Assembly (NCBI RefSeq): GCF_016863015.1
Contig: NZ_BOOB01000025.1
Coordinates: forward strand, 1-54,404
Length of the DNA stretch: 54,404 nucleotides
Direction of reading: 5' to 3'
Source of the DNA: Microbispora amethystogenes
Lineage (GTDB): Bacteria; Actinomycetota; Actinomycetes; Streptosporangiales; Streptosporangiaceae
The translations under genes were made by a program, and so were the position numbers. This document shows positions 8,331 through 17,183 of the stretch, in pieces. Within the stretch, counting starts at the first letter, position 1. Every line of letters begins with the position of its first letter. Under the pieces are notes generated by a model. The model worked only from the letters and a program-made list of their open reading frames with translations, had not been told where the DNA came from and did not search any database.

Positions 8331-9232
8331 TCGTCGTCCTCCTGCGGCGGGTTGTCCGGCGGCGGGGCGGCCTTACGCGGTCCCAAGCCGGGCCAGTGCA
8401 GTGCCAGGCCCGCCAGACGGAGGCGAGGCCCCTCAGCGTCCGAGGGCAGCCACTTCTCTCCCGCGGGACCGTCGTTCACGGGCCCGACGAGCACGGACGG
8501 GTTGCCGGTTGCGATCGGCACGTAGGTGTTCGCCGGGTGCTGCACGAGCTTGCGCCGGAGATTCACCTCGCGCCGCTCTCCCTGGACCCAGAAGAGGACG
8601 GGGGTGATGACCCGAGTGGCCTTGCTCAGGGCCGCATATCCGTCGAGCTTGCGTACGACGCGGTCCAGCGGTTCGCTGCCGGTGTCGTACTCGAGGAAGA
8701 AGTCGACGGTGTACTCGCCCTGCCGCCATCGGCCGTACGCGTCGGGCCGGACGGTGTCGCCCCAGAGGGAGGTGCAACGGTCCTCAGGCCACCAGTCGAG
8801 CAGTTCAGCGTCCTCGTAGCGCCGCGCGAAGGCCCGCAGTTCGGCTCCGAAGCCGTTGGTCCCGACGGTGTGCGCGAGACGCTGGCTGTAGGCGATGGAC
8901 AGCACGCGCTCTCGGCGGTAGCCCGAGCTGCTCGGATCCACGCCGTCCTCCGAAGCGAGCACGGCTGCCCCGGCGGGGCCGAGGACGTAGTGGTACGGCG
9001 CCGTGCCCATGCCCGGCGGCAGGTTGGGCCGGAAGCGGTCGAGCACGCCCATGTGGTTCAGGGCGAGCAGGCGCTTCCGTGCGGCGTCGTCCGTGTCGAA
9101 GGCGATCTGGGCGATCTGTGTCGAAGTCAGGACGCGCTGGCTCCTGACCATCCGCAGCAACTCGCGGTCCCGGGACGTGAGCCGGGCAGCGAGCTGGGCC
9201 AGAACCGCCGGAGTGAATCGGGTGACAGACAT
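8327..9232 (-). CDS. Replication-relaxation family protein, 301 aa
   Basis: The N-terminal 80 residues form a winged-helix-like unit ('LTSRDRELLRMVRSQRVLT' then 'QIAQIAF'), and the remainder has the features of the replication-relaxation family (PF13814), with 'GEYTVDFFLEYDTGSEPL' near residue 165-185 as the conserved core. Members sit on actinobacterial conjugative plasmids and islands next to TraG/VirD4 genes and are thought to help process or replicate the transferred DNA. The conserved core resembles nuclease-fold proteins, but I cannot assign catalysis. The gene follows the coupling ATPase after 11 bases and overlaps the NlpC/P60 gene. No classic relaxase is seen in the window, so this may be part of the DNA-processing set. 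Confidence 0.82.
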   Translation of the reverse strand: MSVTRFTPAVLAQLAARLTSRDRELLRMVRSQRVLTSTQIAQIAFDTDDAARKRLLALNHMGVLDRFRPNLPPGMGTAPYHYVLGPAGAAVLASEDGVDPSSSGYRRERVLSIAYSQRLAHTVGTNGFGAELRAFARRYEDAELLDWWPEDRCTSLWGDTVRPDAYGRWRQGEYTVDFFLEYDTGSEPLDRVVRKLDGYAALSKATRVITPVLFWVQGERREVNLRRKLVQHPANTYVPIATGNPSVLVGPVNDGPAGEKWLPSDAEGPRLRLAGLALHWPGLGPRKAAPPPDNPPQEDDE

Positions 9233-9243
9233 CTGCTTCTCCT

Positions 9244-11640
9244 TCAGTGCTGGAGCCGGGGGTCGTCCCGGCGGACCGTGGGCGATGTGGTCGAGGTGCG
9301 CCCGTGGGCCTTGGCAGCCGCGGCCCTGATGACGCGCTCGACCTCGCGTGAGGGTTCGGGCAGCGGCCGGGTGCGCAGCGTGAAGGGGGGCGCCTCGGAG
9401 GACCGCGACATGAGGCGGGCGGCGGCCTCATAGGCCCCGAGGTTGGCGAGGTCGTGCGCACGCAGGTAGGGAGTGAAGTGGTGCTCGACCTCCCGGGCGT
9501 CCTCCGGGGACAACGAGAAGTAGATCTTGTTGCGCGCGTCGGAGGAGATGGCCTGGCGGAGCTCCCGCGGCAGCTGGGCCAGGTGCTGATGGGCGATCAC
9601 CAGCGAAAGCCGGTATGCCCGGGCCTCTGCGAGCATGTCGCTGAGCGCGTGCGGCAGCGTGAGGAAGTTGTGCGCCTCGTCGACGTAGAGCGCGGCCGGC
9701 GAACGCTGCTTGCCGAGCTTGGCTCGGTGCGACGCGGCCTGCCAGATCTGCGCGAGCACCATGGAACCGAGGAGCCGGGCGCTGTCGTCGCCGAGCACTC
9801 CCTTGGGAAGCCGCACGAGCAGGATTCCGCCGTCCAGCACGTCGCCGACGTCGAAGGTCGATCGGGCGGAGCCGAGGACATCGCGAACGAACGGCCGGAG
9901 CAGGAAGGCCCGCAGCTTGTTCATGATCGGGCTGGTGACGTGGGCCCGGGCGGAGTCGGACAGGCTCTCGTACCACTGCCAGAAGCCGAGAAGGAGCGGG
10001 TCACGCACGCCGGCCACGAGACGGCGCCGGAATTCGGCGTCGATGAGCAGTGTGGGAACGTCGGCCAGGGTGCCACCGTGCGCGGCCAGGGTCAGAGAGC
10101 AACCCCGCAGGATGTCGTCGGTGCGAGGCCCCCAATAGTCGGCGTAGATCTTGTGGAAGATGCCGACGAGGTTGTCCACGCCCCGGTCCAGCTCGGCACC
10201 GCCGAGGACGTTGAGCGACGGGCGAGCGTGCCGGTCGTCGGGGTCGATCAGAACGACCTTGTCGGCGGCGGATTCGGGGATCAGTCCCAGCAGATCGTTG
10301 ATCAGGTCGCCTTTCGCCTCGATCACCGCGGTTCCACGTCCGGCCTCGATGTCGGAGAGGATCATCTGGGCGAGCAGCGTCGACTTCCCGGTGCCGTTCG
10401 GGCCGAGGACGTGCACGTGATGGAAGGAATCGGCGACGCGCAGGGCGACCGGCCGTTCGTGCCCGGTGTTGGAGCGGCCGAGCACCTTCGCGTGCTCCCC
10501 GCCGTACGCGATCTGCGGTGAGGGCGGAACGCTGTTGGCGCCGGCCCGTTGGAGCCCCGGCACCGCGACGTCGAGCGGAAGGTGGGCGAGTCCCGCGAGC
10601 TCGGGCAGGGAGAGCAGGAATCCCCTGCCGAGGCGCCGTCCCGCGAGCTGCGCGGCCGCCAGGGGCAGGTGTTGCCGTTCGAGCCGGTTGTGCCCGGAGA
10701 ACAGGGCGAACGCCGAAGCGATCGCGTGTGCTCGCCCTCGGATGGCGTTCCGTCTGGCTGCCCGCGCCGCTTTCCGCGCCGGCTCGTCGCCGCTGGTCGG
10801 CAGATCGGCTTGTACGGCGTAGCGGACCGCGACGACGTAACGCGGCTGGAGTGCCTTGTCCCTGATGGCGCGAGCCTCTGCCGACTCCTCCAGCTGGGCC
10901 GCCCGAGCCTTCAGGTACTGGCGAAGATGCTGGGGATGCAGCTGCTGGTGCGCTGGTCCGGGAGTCAGCAGGTCGAGAACGGCCCGCACCAGCCCGGCCG
11001 GTCCGCCGTTGAACGTGCTGGTGAGGCGGCGGCCGGTCGCCGGCCGGGCGAGGATCTGCACCGCGGCGCGCTGCCACGAGGGCATGCCGACGGCCGCGCC
11101 GACGAGTGCCCGGATCGGGTCGGTGTTGTGGTCGTGCCGGATGGGGAGCCGCTCGGTGCGGGCGATCTTTAGCTGTCCGCCGTACGACAGGCCGGTGAGG
11201 GGCACAGGCGGCGCCGCTTCCCGCACTTCGGTACGCGCGGACGGCCAGGCGGCCTCGATGGCGTGCTCCACCAGGTGCTGGGGGATGACCCCCGGCACCC
11301 AGAGCCTGATGGTCACGCCGCCGACTCCGAAGACGTACTCGAAAGCCAGGTGTGGTTGCCCGAACAGCACACGCTTCCAGGCCGGGCGGAGCAGGCCGAT
11401 GAGGTTGCCCCACAGGGCCTCGGCGCCCGGCATGTCGGCGACGGGCGGCGCGAGGATCTCGACGCAGCGGGAGCCGCGGGACCAGGGCCGGTGGCGGAGA
11501 CGCACCAGGGCCTGCCCGACCAGAAGCTGCCCGACGTCCAGGCCGACCAGGAAGGCGATGACGTGCCACACGTGCGTCTCCAGCCAGGCATACGCCGTGC
11601 TCAGGAGGGCGGACGGGTCGGTGATGAGGTCCTCGATCAC
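9244..11640 (-). CDS. VirD4/TraG-like type IV coupling ATPase, 798 aa
   Basis: A short hydrophobic N-terminal segment (residues about 14-40) precedes a 370-residue region specific to actinobacterial elements, then a P-loop ATPase: Walker A 'GPNGTGKSTLLAQM' near residue 417, Walker B 'ALYVDEAHNFL' near residue 653, and a C-terminal 'VIAHQHLAQLP' sensor segment. Coupling proteins of this class bind the DNA-relaxase complex at the inner membrane and pump it into the secretion channel. Its stop-start context is tight: it overlaps the VirB4 gene by four bases at 11637-11640 and is followed by the replication-relaxation gene. Length and domain order are normal for the TraM-recognition/VirD4-like group. 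Confidence in the ATPase class is high. Confidence 0.87.
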   Translation of the reverse strand: MIEDLITDPSALLSTAYAWLETHVWHVIAFLVGLDVGQLLVGQALVRLRHRPWSRGSRCVEILAPPVADMPGAEALWGNLIGLLRPAWKRVLFGQPHLAFEYVFGVGGVTIRLWVPGVIPQHLVEHAIEAAWPSARTEVREAAPPVPLTGLSYGGQLKIARTERLPIRHDHNTDPIRALVGAAVGMPSWQRAAVQILARPATGRRLTSTFNGGPAGLVRAVLDLLTPGPAHQQLHPQHLRQYLKARAAQLEESAEARAIRDKALQPRYVVAVRYAVQADLPTSGDEPARKAARAARRNAIRGRAHAIASAFALFSGHNRLERQHLPLAAAQLAGRRLGRGFLLSLPELAGLAHLPLDVAVPGLQRAGANSVPPSPQIAYGGEHAKVLGRSNTGHERPVALRVADSFHHVHVLGPNGTGKSTLLAQMILSDIEAGRGTAVIEAKGDLINDLLGLIPESAADKVVLIDPDDRHARPSLNVLGGAELDRGVDNLVGIFHKIYADYWGPRTDDILRGCSLTLAAHGGTLADVPTLLIDAEFRRRLVAGVRDPLLLGFWQWYESLSDSARAHVTSPIMNKLRAFLLRPFVRDVLGSARSTFDVGDVLDGGILLVRLPKGVLGDDSARLLGSMVLAQIWQAASHRAKLGKQRSPAALYVDEAHNFLTLPHALSDMLAEARAYRLSLVIAHQHLAQLPRELRQAISSDARNKIYFSLSPEDAREVEHHFTPYLRAHDLANLGAYEAAARLMSRSSEAPPFTLRTRPLPEPSREVERVIRAAAAKAHGRTSTTSPTVRRDDPRLQH

Positions 11641-13397
11641 AGGTAGTTCTCCTCGTCGTAGTCGGTGCGGGACAGTTCCTGGGGCGATGAGGTCACGAGG
11701 TCGTGCTCGCGCTGGCTGGCGATCACTTGCAGGGGCACGCGCTGAGCACCGGCACCAGCGGTGAGCAGGCCGGTCCCGCGTTCGGCAGACAGCAGGAGCT
11801 GGCGCTCTCCCTCGGAGAGCTGGAAGGCGGCGACGACCTTGTCGATCGCCTGAGGTGCCTGCTTGAGCAGGATCTGGGTGGTGGAGTTGGCGATGATCGC
11901 CTGGCCGATCTCCGAGCTGAGGAGGTCGCCGGCGTCCTGGGTGACTACCGAGAGCCCGGCCCAGTGCTTGCGGGCGGCCTTGGCCATGCGCAGGAGGAAC
12001 CGGGCACCTTCGGGGTCCCGCATCAGGAGCCAGGCTTCGTCGACCACGACGAGACGAGGCCGCCGGTCGTGGGGATCGGAGACGCGACGCCAGACGGCGT
12101 CCAGCGTCAGCAGCGTCCCGACCGCCTTCAGCTCCTCTGGCAGATCGCGAAGGGAGAAGACGATCAGGTGGGAGTCGGGCCGGGTGGTGGTCGGGCCGTC
12201 GAAAAGCTGGCGATGGCTTCCCGTGACGTACGGCGCGAGCCCGGCGGCCAGGTCCTTCGCTTTGGGGTCGGCGTCATCGGTAAGTGCGGTTACCAGATCT
12301 CCCAGGAGTGGCGGGCGGCGGTTCCAGGTGCGGGGCTCGAAGGTGATCCCGGCCCTGCGGTAGGCGGCGATGATGGCGCGGTCGAGCGCCGCCTTGCTCC
12401 CCTTGTCCAGCGGCTCGCCGAGCATGAGGCTGATCAGGGTGTGCAGGAACAGCGCGCGCCGGGCGAGCGGGTCGCTGTCCCGCTGGCTCCTGGGTGGCAG
12501 GTCGAAGGGGTTCAGCCGCACCTTGGGTGCGCCGAGATGGATGTACGCGCCGCCGACGGCGGAGCACAGCCGGGCGTACTCGTCCTCGGGATCGATGACC
12601 GCGACTTCGACGCCCATGTAGAGGGAGCGCAGGGCCTCCAGCTTGGCGAGGTACGACTTACCCGCTCCGGACCGGGCGAGGATCACGGAGTTGTGGTTGT
12701 CCTGGGCGAATCGGTCCCAGGCGACCAGGGACGAGCTGGCGGTGTTGGCGCCGTACAGCACGGCCGTAGGACCGAGCTCCGCGGTGAGGTCCGGGCTCGT
12801 GAAGGGGAACGCCGCGGCCAGGGCCGGCGTGTCGAACGTCCGGCGCATGCCCACGTTGTCGTACGCGAACGGCAGGCTGCTGATCCAGCCCTGCATCTGC
12901 CGGAAGGTGGCCAGCCGGGCGTCCAGAAGGAGCGAGGCGGCCAGCGCACGAACCTGGGCGCATGCGTCATCGAGCTCCTGCTCGCTTCCGGCGTGGACGG
13001 TCAGGTAGATGGCGGTGCGGAAGAGCTTGGCCTGGCCGCGCGCGATCCTCGACGCCAGTTCCTGGGCGTCCTCAGCCGCGGCCTCCGTGCCCGGATCTAT
13101 GAGCCGTCCGTGCTCCTGGTCGGAGCGAAGCCCTGATTCCAGGCGGGCGAGTTGCTTTCGGAGCCGGTCGGCAGCGACCAGGGAGGGCAGCGGGTCGATG
13201 TGCACGGAGACGTCGAGCCGGCCGGGGTATGCCAGCAGCGGCTCCAGCCATCCGGGGGCGACCTCGCGGGGGAATCCCGTGACGACGAACGTGGCGCAGA
13301 AGCCGTCAGCCAGGTGCAGGCAGCGAGGCCGGACCTGGATCGATTCCGGTCCGAGGCGCGAGGGCGGAGCAGGCGTACGGCGGAGGCGGAGCTTCAT
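11637..13397 (-). CDS. VirB4-like type IV secretion ATPase, 586 aa
   Basis: The protein has an N-terminal VirB4-type region of about 210 residues and a C-terminal ATPase with Walker A 'ARSGAGKSYLAKL' near residue 242, 'IDPEDEYARL' after it, and Walker B 'LVVVDEAWLLM' near residue 450 followed by 'VVTQDAGDLLSS'. VirB4 powers pilus assembly and substrate transfer from the cytoplasmic face. The ATG at 13397 is chosen because it overlaps the upstream stop as ATGA (13394-13397); a longer reading to 13535 would run through the PrgI gene. It lies between the PrgI and coupling-protein genes, the order seen in actinobacterial conjugative islands. All expected motifs are intact. Confidence 0.9.
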   Translation of the reverse strand: MKLRLRRTPAPPSRLGPESIQVRPRCLHLADGFCATFVVTGFPREVAPGWLEPLLAYPGRLDVSVHIDPLPSLVAADRLRKQLARLESGLRSDQEHGRLIDPGTEAAAEDAQELASRIARGQAKLFRTAIYLTVHAGSEQELDDACAQVRALAASLLLDARLATFRQMQGWISSLPFAYDNVGMRRTFDTPALAAAFPFTSPDLTAELGPTAVLYGANTASSSLVAWDRFAQDNHNSVILARSGAGKSYLAKLEALRSLYMGVEVAVIDPEDEYARLCSAVGGAYIHLGAPKVRLNPFDLPPRSQRDSDPLARRALFLHTLISLMLGEPLDKGSKAALDRAIIAAYRRAGITFEPRTWNRRPPLLGDLVTALTDDADPKAKDLAAGLAPYVTGSHRQLFDGPTTTRPDSHLIVFSLRDLPEELKAVGTLLTLDAVWRRVSDPHDRRPRLVVVDEAWLLMRDPEGARFLLRMAKAARKHWAGLSVVTQDAGDLLSSEIGQAIIANSTTQILLKQAPQAIDKVVAAFQLSEGERQLLLSAERGTGLLTAGAGAQRVPLQVIASQREHDLVTSSPQELSRTDYDEENYL

Positions 13398-14332
13398 CGG
13401 CGGTCTCCCCTGCTGATCAGTTGGTCGGGGTGGGCGAGCAGGTCCGCGAGCAGGGGCGGGGCCATCGGGTCGAAGCAGGAGGCCAGCAGCGCGCCGACGG
13501 CTGCGGCGTCCAGCGGCCGTACGGCGAGCCCGCACGCACCCAGAAGCCGGGCCGCCTCGGCCAGGCGGCGATAGGCGCGAGCCGCGGCCGCGGTCGTGCC
13601 GTTGGCGCCGACGGCGGGTTCACGGATCACCAGCAGGACCTGTCGCCTCAACAGCTCGTGACGGGTGGCCAGGTCCGTCAGGAACATGGCGTGCTCGCGG
13701 GCGGCATGAGCCAGCGCCGGGTCAGGGAGCAGGGGGATGCGCTCCTCGAGAGCGCCGATCGTCGTGGCGAGGTCGACGCGCTCGGCGCGGACCAGGATCT
13801 GCACTCGCTCGGACAGCGAGTTCAGCCAGCGTCCGAAGGCGGCGACCAGCCCGTCCTGCTCGTCCGGGGTCCGTAGTGCGAAGCTGACCGTGGAGACCTC
13901 GGCGACCGCGACGATTCCGTCCGGCCCGAGGTCGATCAGGCCGTCTTCCGTCACTCCGCGCGCCGGCAGTCTGAGCGGTGCCGGGACGGGGCCGCGACTG
14001 GCCGCGATCCAGGCGGGCGGCGGTGCGGCCACGCCGGGCGCTGGCACCAGGTGCTTCGCCGACCGGTGATACCGGAGAGCGGCGAGGAGGAACCGGTCGA
14101 GGCTGCCGCCGTCGTGGGTGGCGACGGCCAGCAGGATTCCCAGCACCGCCATCGGCAGGGCGATCGCCGCGAAGACGGCGAGAGGGAGCCGCTCACCGAG
14201 CATCGTGTAGCTGAGGTAGAGAGCCGCACCGGTGACGGCGAGGATCGCCGCCTGCCGAGCGGTGAGCCCCCAGACGATCCGGTCGGGCTGTTCCACGTCG
14301 GCGGGGATGCGGACGACTTCGCTCCAGCTCAT
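13394..14332 (-). CDS. PrgI-family / SCO6880-like T4SS membrane protein, 312 aa
   Basis: Residues 1-70 have the PrgI layout: 'IPADVEQPDRIVWGLTARQ' followed by two closely spaced membrane helices (about 28-45 and 50-70). The rest is a cytoplasmic domain of about 230 residues typical of the SCO6880-like form found beside VirB4 in actinobacterial elements; residues 140-200 look like a truncated VirB4-type N-terminal fold ('FALRTPDEQDGLVAAFGRWL'). Such proteins are thought to anchor VirB4 at the membrane (VirB3-like role). Starts and stops overlap on both sides (ATGA with the VirB4 gene, and four bases at 14329-14332 with the VirB6-like gene), indicating one transcript. Confidence 0.8.
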   Translation of the reverse strand: MSWSEVVRIPADVEQPDRIVWGLTARQAAILAVTGAALYLSYTMLGERLPLAVFAAIALPMAVLGILLAVATHDGGSLDRFLLAALRYHRSAKHLVPAPGVAAPPPAWIAASRGPVPAPLRLPARGVTEDGLIDLGPDGIVAVAEVSTVSFALRTPDEQDGLVAAFGRWLNSLSERVQILVRAERVDLATTIGALEERIPLLPDPALAHAAREHAMFLTDLATRHELLRRQVLLVIREPAVGANGTTAAAARAYRRLAEAARLLGACGLAVRPLDAAAVGALLASCFDPMAPPLLADLLAHPDQLISRGDRR

Positions 14333-15900
14333 CGTCCCTCACCTCCTCGCTGCCCGCGCGTACGGCGACGAGGTGGTGGCTTACGTCGTCCGGGGTTCTC
14401 GGGCCAGTCCACGGAGCCCGGGACGGGAGCGTCCGGGGGCACGATCGGCTGCACCGGTCGTCTGGGTGCCGCTGGCCGGACGACCGTCTGGCGTGGGGGA
14501 GGCGGTGAGCTGGTTCCCGCGTTCCGCAGCCGGTACATCTGGTTGAGCCCGGCGGGCCCGGCGGCGTAGTAGTTGTCGCGCGGGTAGCCGAAGACGGGAG
14601 TGGACGGCGGAACCGGGCGTGAGGGCGCGGGCGTCGGACGGTACTTGCCCTGGACCGGTGGGGCGCTGGGAGCGTGTTTGACGACTGACGGCTGCCAGTT
14701 GGCTGGGTTGACCGGGCGCCGGGCGAAGACCGGGGCATGCTTGGCCGGTCCGGCACCTCCGCGGGCTGCGGCAGCGGCGGTTGCCGCAGTGGCAGTGGAC
14801 GCGGCAACCGTACCGGCAGGGCCTGCCACCAGGGCGGGCAGGGCCCTCGTGGCTATTGCCGTGGTCGCCGCGCGACGTGCCGTGCCGGCCTTGGCGCCCT
14901 TCCGGAGGTGCAGGACGTTGAGGAGCGGGCTGGTGAGCTTGTAGGCCACGGCGTACTTGACGATGCGGACCAGGCCGAGCCCGCGGCCGGCGGGCAGGAA
15001 CATGGCGCGTGAGACCCAGGTGGGGATGCGTACCAGGATGATCAGCAGGACGAGGGCGAGGAGCAGGTTGTAGAGCGGGCCCCGGCCGGTCAGCCCCATG
15101 ACCTCGCGGCCGTCCTGGTTGAAGAAGACCCGTACGGCCGTGACGAGCGTGAGGGACTGACAGATCTGGATGAGCAGCAGCCCGGTGAAGACCCGCCACC
15201 ACAGCCGTGCCAGGCCGTCGGTCTGCGGCAGGGCGTGACACGCGAGGGCCAGCGGGGCCGCGACGACCAGCAGGGTCGTGAGGGCCACCCGCAGCACGAA
15301 CGTGATGAGCAACACCACGAGCAGCACCACGGCCACCAGGGCGAGCAGGATGTAGAAAATCGGCGATGCGTCGGGCAGCAGGACCAGCAGGCGGATCGCG
15401 TTGGCCGCCCTGCGCGCGTCGAAGCCCTGACCGAGCAGCGCTTGGGCGATCGCGTTGCCGAGATCGATGGCCTTGCTTGCCAGCAGGAAGCTGGCGTTGG
15501 CGCCCAGGAAGGCCACGACGAGTCGGGGCAGGATCTCTTTGATCGCGTACCTGGTCTGGACGGTCTCGTAGCTCATGGCCAGGATCCCGCCGACGGTGGC
15601 GAACAGGATGAAGGATCCGTTCGCGATGACCAGGGTCACGTGCCACAGATCCTCGATCCGTGTCTGGCCGTCGATGCTCGGCGTGGCCAGGAGGGTGGCG
15701 GCCAGGGCGTCCAGCAGCGGCTTGATCGCGGATCCGACGAGGTCGGCGAACCAGGCGTTGATCTGGTTGGTGATCCAGTCGCCGATGCCGAAGCTGATCC
15801 CGGTGGTGCCGCTCGGGAGGGGCGGCAGTTCAGGCGTCGGGGCGGGCGAGGGATTTGTCCACAGGATGTGGATAAGAATCTCGATGGGCATCGCCGTCAC
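14329..15900 (-). CDS. VirB6/TrbL-like polytopic channel protein, 523 aa
   Basis: The first 320 residues contain at least six membrane segments, including 'LVIANGSFILFATVGGILAM', 'YILLALVAVVLLVVLLITFV' and 'LLLALVLLIILVRI'. The C-terminal 200 residues are Pro/Ala/Arg rich and probably cytoplasmic and disordered. This arrangement fits the VirB6/TrbL inner-membrane channel component. The GTG at 15900 overlaps the stop of the upstream gene (GTGA, 15897-15900); ATG at 15891 is an alternative. The 5' end also carries two perfect DnaA 9-mers (see findings). Sequence in this class diverges quickly, so the assignment rests on topology and operon position between the pilin-like and PrgI genes. Confidence 0.75.
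   Translation of the reverse strand: MTAMPIEILIHILWTNPSPAPTPELPPLPSGTTGISFGIGDWITNQINAWFADLVGSAIKPLLDALAATLLATPSIDGQTRIEDLWHVTLVIANGSFILFATVGGILAMSYETVQTRYAIKEILPRLVVAFLGANASFLLASKAIDLGNAIAQALLGQGFDARRAANAIRLLVLLPDASPIFYILLALVAVVLLVVLLITFVLRVALTTLLVVAAPLALACHALPQTDGLARLWWRVFTGLLLIQICQSLTLVTAVRVFFNQDGREVMGLTGRGPLYNLLLALVLLIILVRIPTWVSRAMFLPAGRGLGLVRIVKYAVAYKLTSPLLNVLHLRKGAKAGTARRAATTAIATRALPALVAGPAGTVAASTATAATAAAAARGGAGPAKHAPVFARRPVNPANWQPSVVKHAPSAPPVQGKYRPTPAPSRPVPPSTPVFGYPRDNYYAAGPAGLNQMYRLRNAGTSSPPPPRQTVVRPAAPRRPVQPIVPPDAPVPGSVDWPENPGRRKPPPRRRTRGQRGGEGR
15855..15875. other. Two perfect DnaA-box 9-mers, convergent, 3 bp apart
   Basis: TTGTCCACA lies at 15855-15863 and TGTGGATAA (reverse of TTATCCACA) at 15867-15875, inside the first codons of the VirB6-like gene. 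Both are perfect matches to known DnaA-box forms. They may be chance, since they fall within codons, but two in 21 bp is unusual away from oriC. Confidence 0.5.
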
Positions 15901-17183
15901 CCGCCGACGACGTGCTTGAGCACGTTGACGAACAACGGCGCCAGCACGGCCAGGGCGTAACCGAGAGCGGCGGCCTTGAAAGCGACCTTGGCTTTCTGGA
16001 CCTCCCCGGGGTCCCCGCCGGCGACCAGGTAGCGCAGGCCGCCGATGGTGAACATGAGCGTCGCCAGCGTGGCGAGCAGCCCGACGATCCAGTTCCGCAG
16101 GTTAGTGAAGACCTTCTCGAGCTGGTCCGGCCGGGTCGGCGGAGCAGCGGCGTGAATCGTGGCAATCGCGTTGCCGCCGTCGGCCACAGCCGCGGCAACG
16201 AGGACGGCAACGATTGCCACCGCGATGCCGACGACGAGCAGCACGCGGACGATGTGCCGCCGCGGTTTCCGCGGCGCCGGCAGGTGAGGGATCCGCGCGG
16301 AGCCGGTGAGGCTGCCCCGGCCTCCTTTCCTCGTGGTGGTCTCGGGTTGCGTATCCGAGCTCCGGCTCCGCGCGGAAGTCATGGGGACGTCCTTCTCCAC
16401 CTCTCTAGGAGCGGCGGAGGAGATCGTCAGGGACGTGGCTGCCTCGACTTCGCCGCTCAGGACGGCGTCGACGAGGATCGGCTCGCAGCGCTGGCGGCGC
16501 TTCTTGGCGGCCTCGGTGGTCAGGCCGAGCTGCCGGGCGGCGTCGGCGAGGGTGCGCTTCTCCAGGCGGGTCATGCCGATCAGTTCGGCGTCGACCTCGC
16601 TGATGACGCCCTTGGCGACGGCGTCTAGGAGGACGAGGTCCGGGTGTCCCCAGGGGACGGCAGGGGGTGCGGATTCCTGGAGCGGAAAGCGCCGGGCGAC
16701 TCCGGCCTCCGCGTTCTCCCGCGCACGTTCGCCGGCGCGCCTGGCCACCGCACACATGCGGGGGAAGACGTTCGGGGTGCCGAGGTTCACCGTACGGATC
16801 GCCTCGATGAACGCGGTCAGGACCTCGGTGTCGATGTCTTCCGCGTCTCCGGCAACGTAGCCGCGGCAGATCCTGCCGCTGATGCCGCGCAGTGCCGGTA
16901 CGGCAACCCCGACGGCACTCACCATCCACTGCGGCCCGTCCTGCCGGGCCCGCGTCACCAGCAACCGCCAGACCGCGTCGCGGGCGGCGTTCGAGCAGGA
17001 GGGGTGGATCAGCACGTCCCGCAGCTCGATCAGCAGCATTCGCCGGCGGGGGAGGCCGTGCCCGACCTGTCTGCCGTCGACGGCGAGGCTGCTGGGCGCG
17101 CAGGCGAGCATTCGGAAGGCGCGCTCGGCGATGTCCAAGGGGGACCGGTCCGGGCCGGCCAAGTCGGATGGGTTCGTAGGCAT
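15897..17183 (-). CDS. Sigma-factor-like protein fused in frame to a VirB2-type pilin, 428 aa
   Basis: Residues 1-245 are soluble and resemble a divergent sigma-70-like regulator: a helical region with 'DIDTEVLTAFIEAIRTVNLG' and a region-4-type HTH ('MTRLEKRTLADAARQLGLT', about residues 195-225). After a linker, residues from about 315 contain a membrane segment ('VLLVVGIAVAIVAVLVAAAV') and a VirB2/TrbC-like pilin unit with two further hydrophobic helices ('IVGLLATLATLMFTIGGLRY' and 'ALGYALAVLAPLFVNVL'). In related elements as I know them these are two genes. The ATG at 17183 has GGAG just upstream. An internal ATG at 16382 follows AGAAGGA with normal spacing, so a separate 161-residue pilin could also be made. 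It is the first gene of the secretion operon. Confidence 0.72.
   Translation of the reverse strand: MPTNPSDLAGPDRSPLDIAERAFRMLACAPSSLAVDGRQVGHGLPRRRMLLIELRDVLIHPSCSNAARDAVWRLLVTRARQDGPQWMVSAVGVAVPALRGISGRICRGYVAGDAEDIDTEVLTAFIEAIRTVNLGTPNVFPRMCAVARRAGERARENAEAGVARRFPLQESAPPAVPWGHPDLVLLDAVAKGVISEVDAELIGMTRLEKRTLADAARQLGLTTEAAKKRRQRCEPILVDAVLSGEVEAATSLTISSAAPREVEKDVPMTSARSRSSDTQPETTTRKGGRGSLTGSARIPHLPAPRKPRRHIVRVLLVVGIAVAIVAVLVAAAVADGGNAIATIHAAAPPTRPDQLEKVFTNLRNWIVGLLATLATLMFTIGGLRYLVAGGDPGEVQKAKVAFKAAALGYALAVLAPLFVNVLKHVVGG
16382..16397 (-). promoter_or_regulatory. Internal ribosome binding site for the pilin half
   Basis: Read on the minus strand, AGAAGGA is followed after seven bases by ATG (16380-16382), in frame with the fusion and just before the Ser/Arg-rich segment that leads into the pilin. 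This is the spacing of a real start site. It suggests the pilin-like part may be translated on its own. Confidence 0.5.

Noticed and set aside
11637..13535. Longer VirB4 reading beginning at 13535
   Set aside because: It would overlap the PrgI gene by 140 bases, while ATG 13397 gives a clean ATGA overlap.
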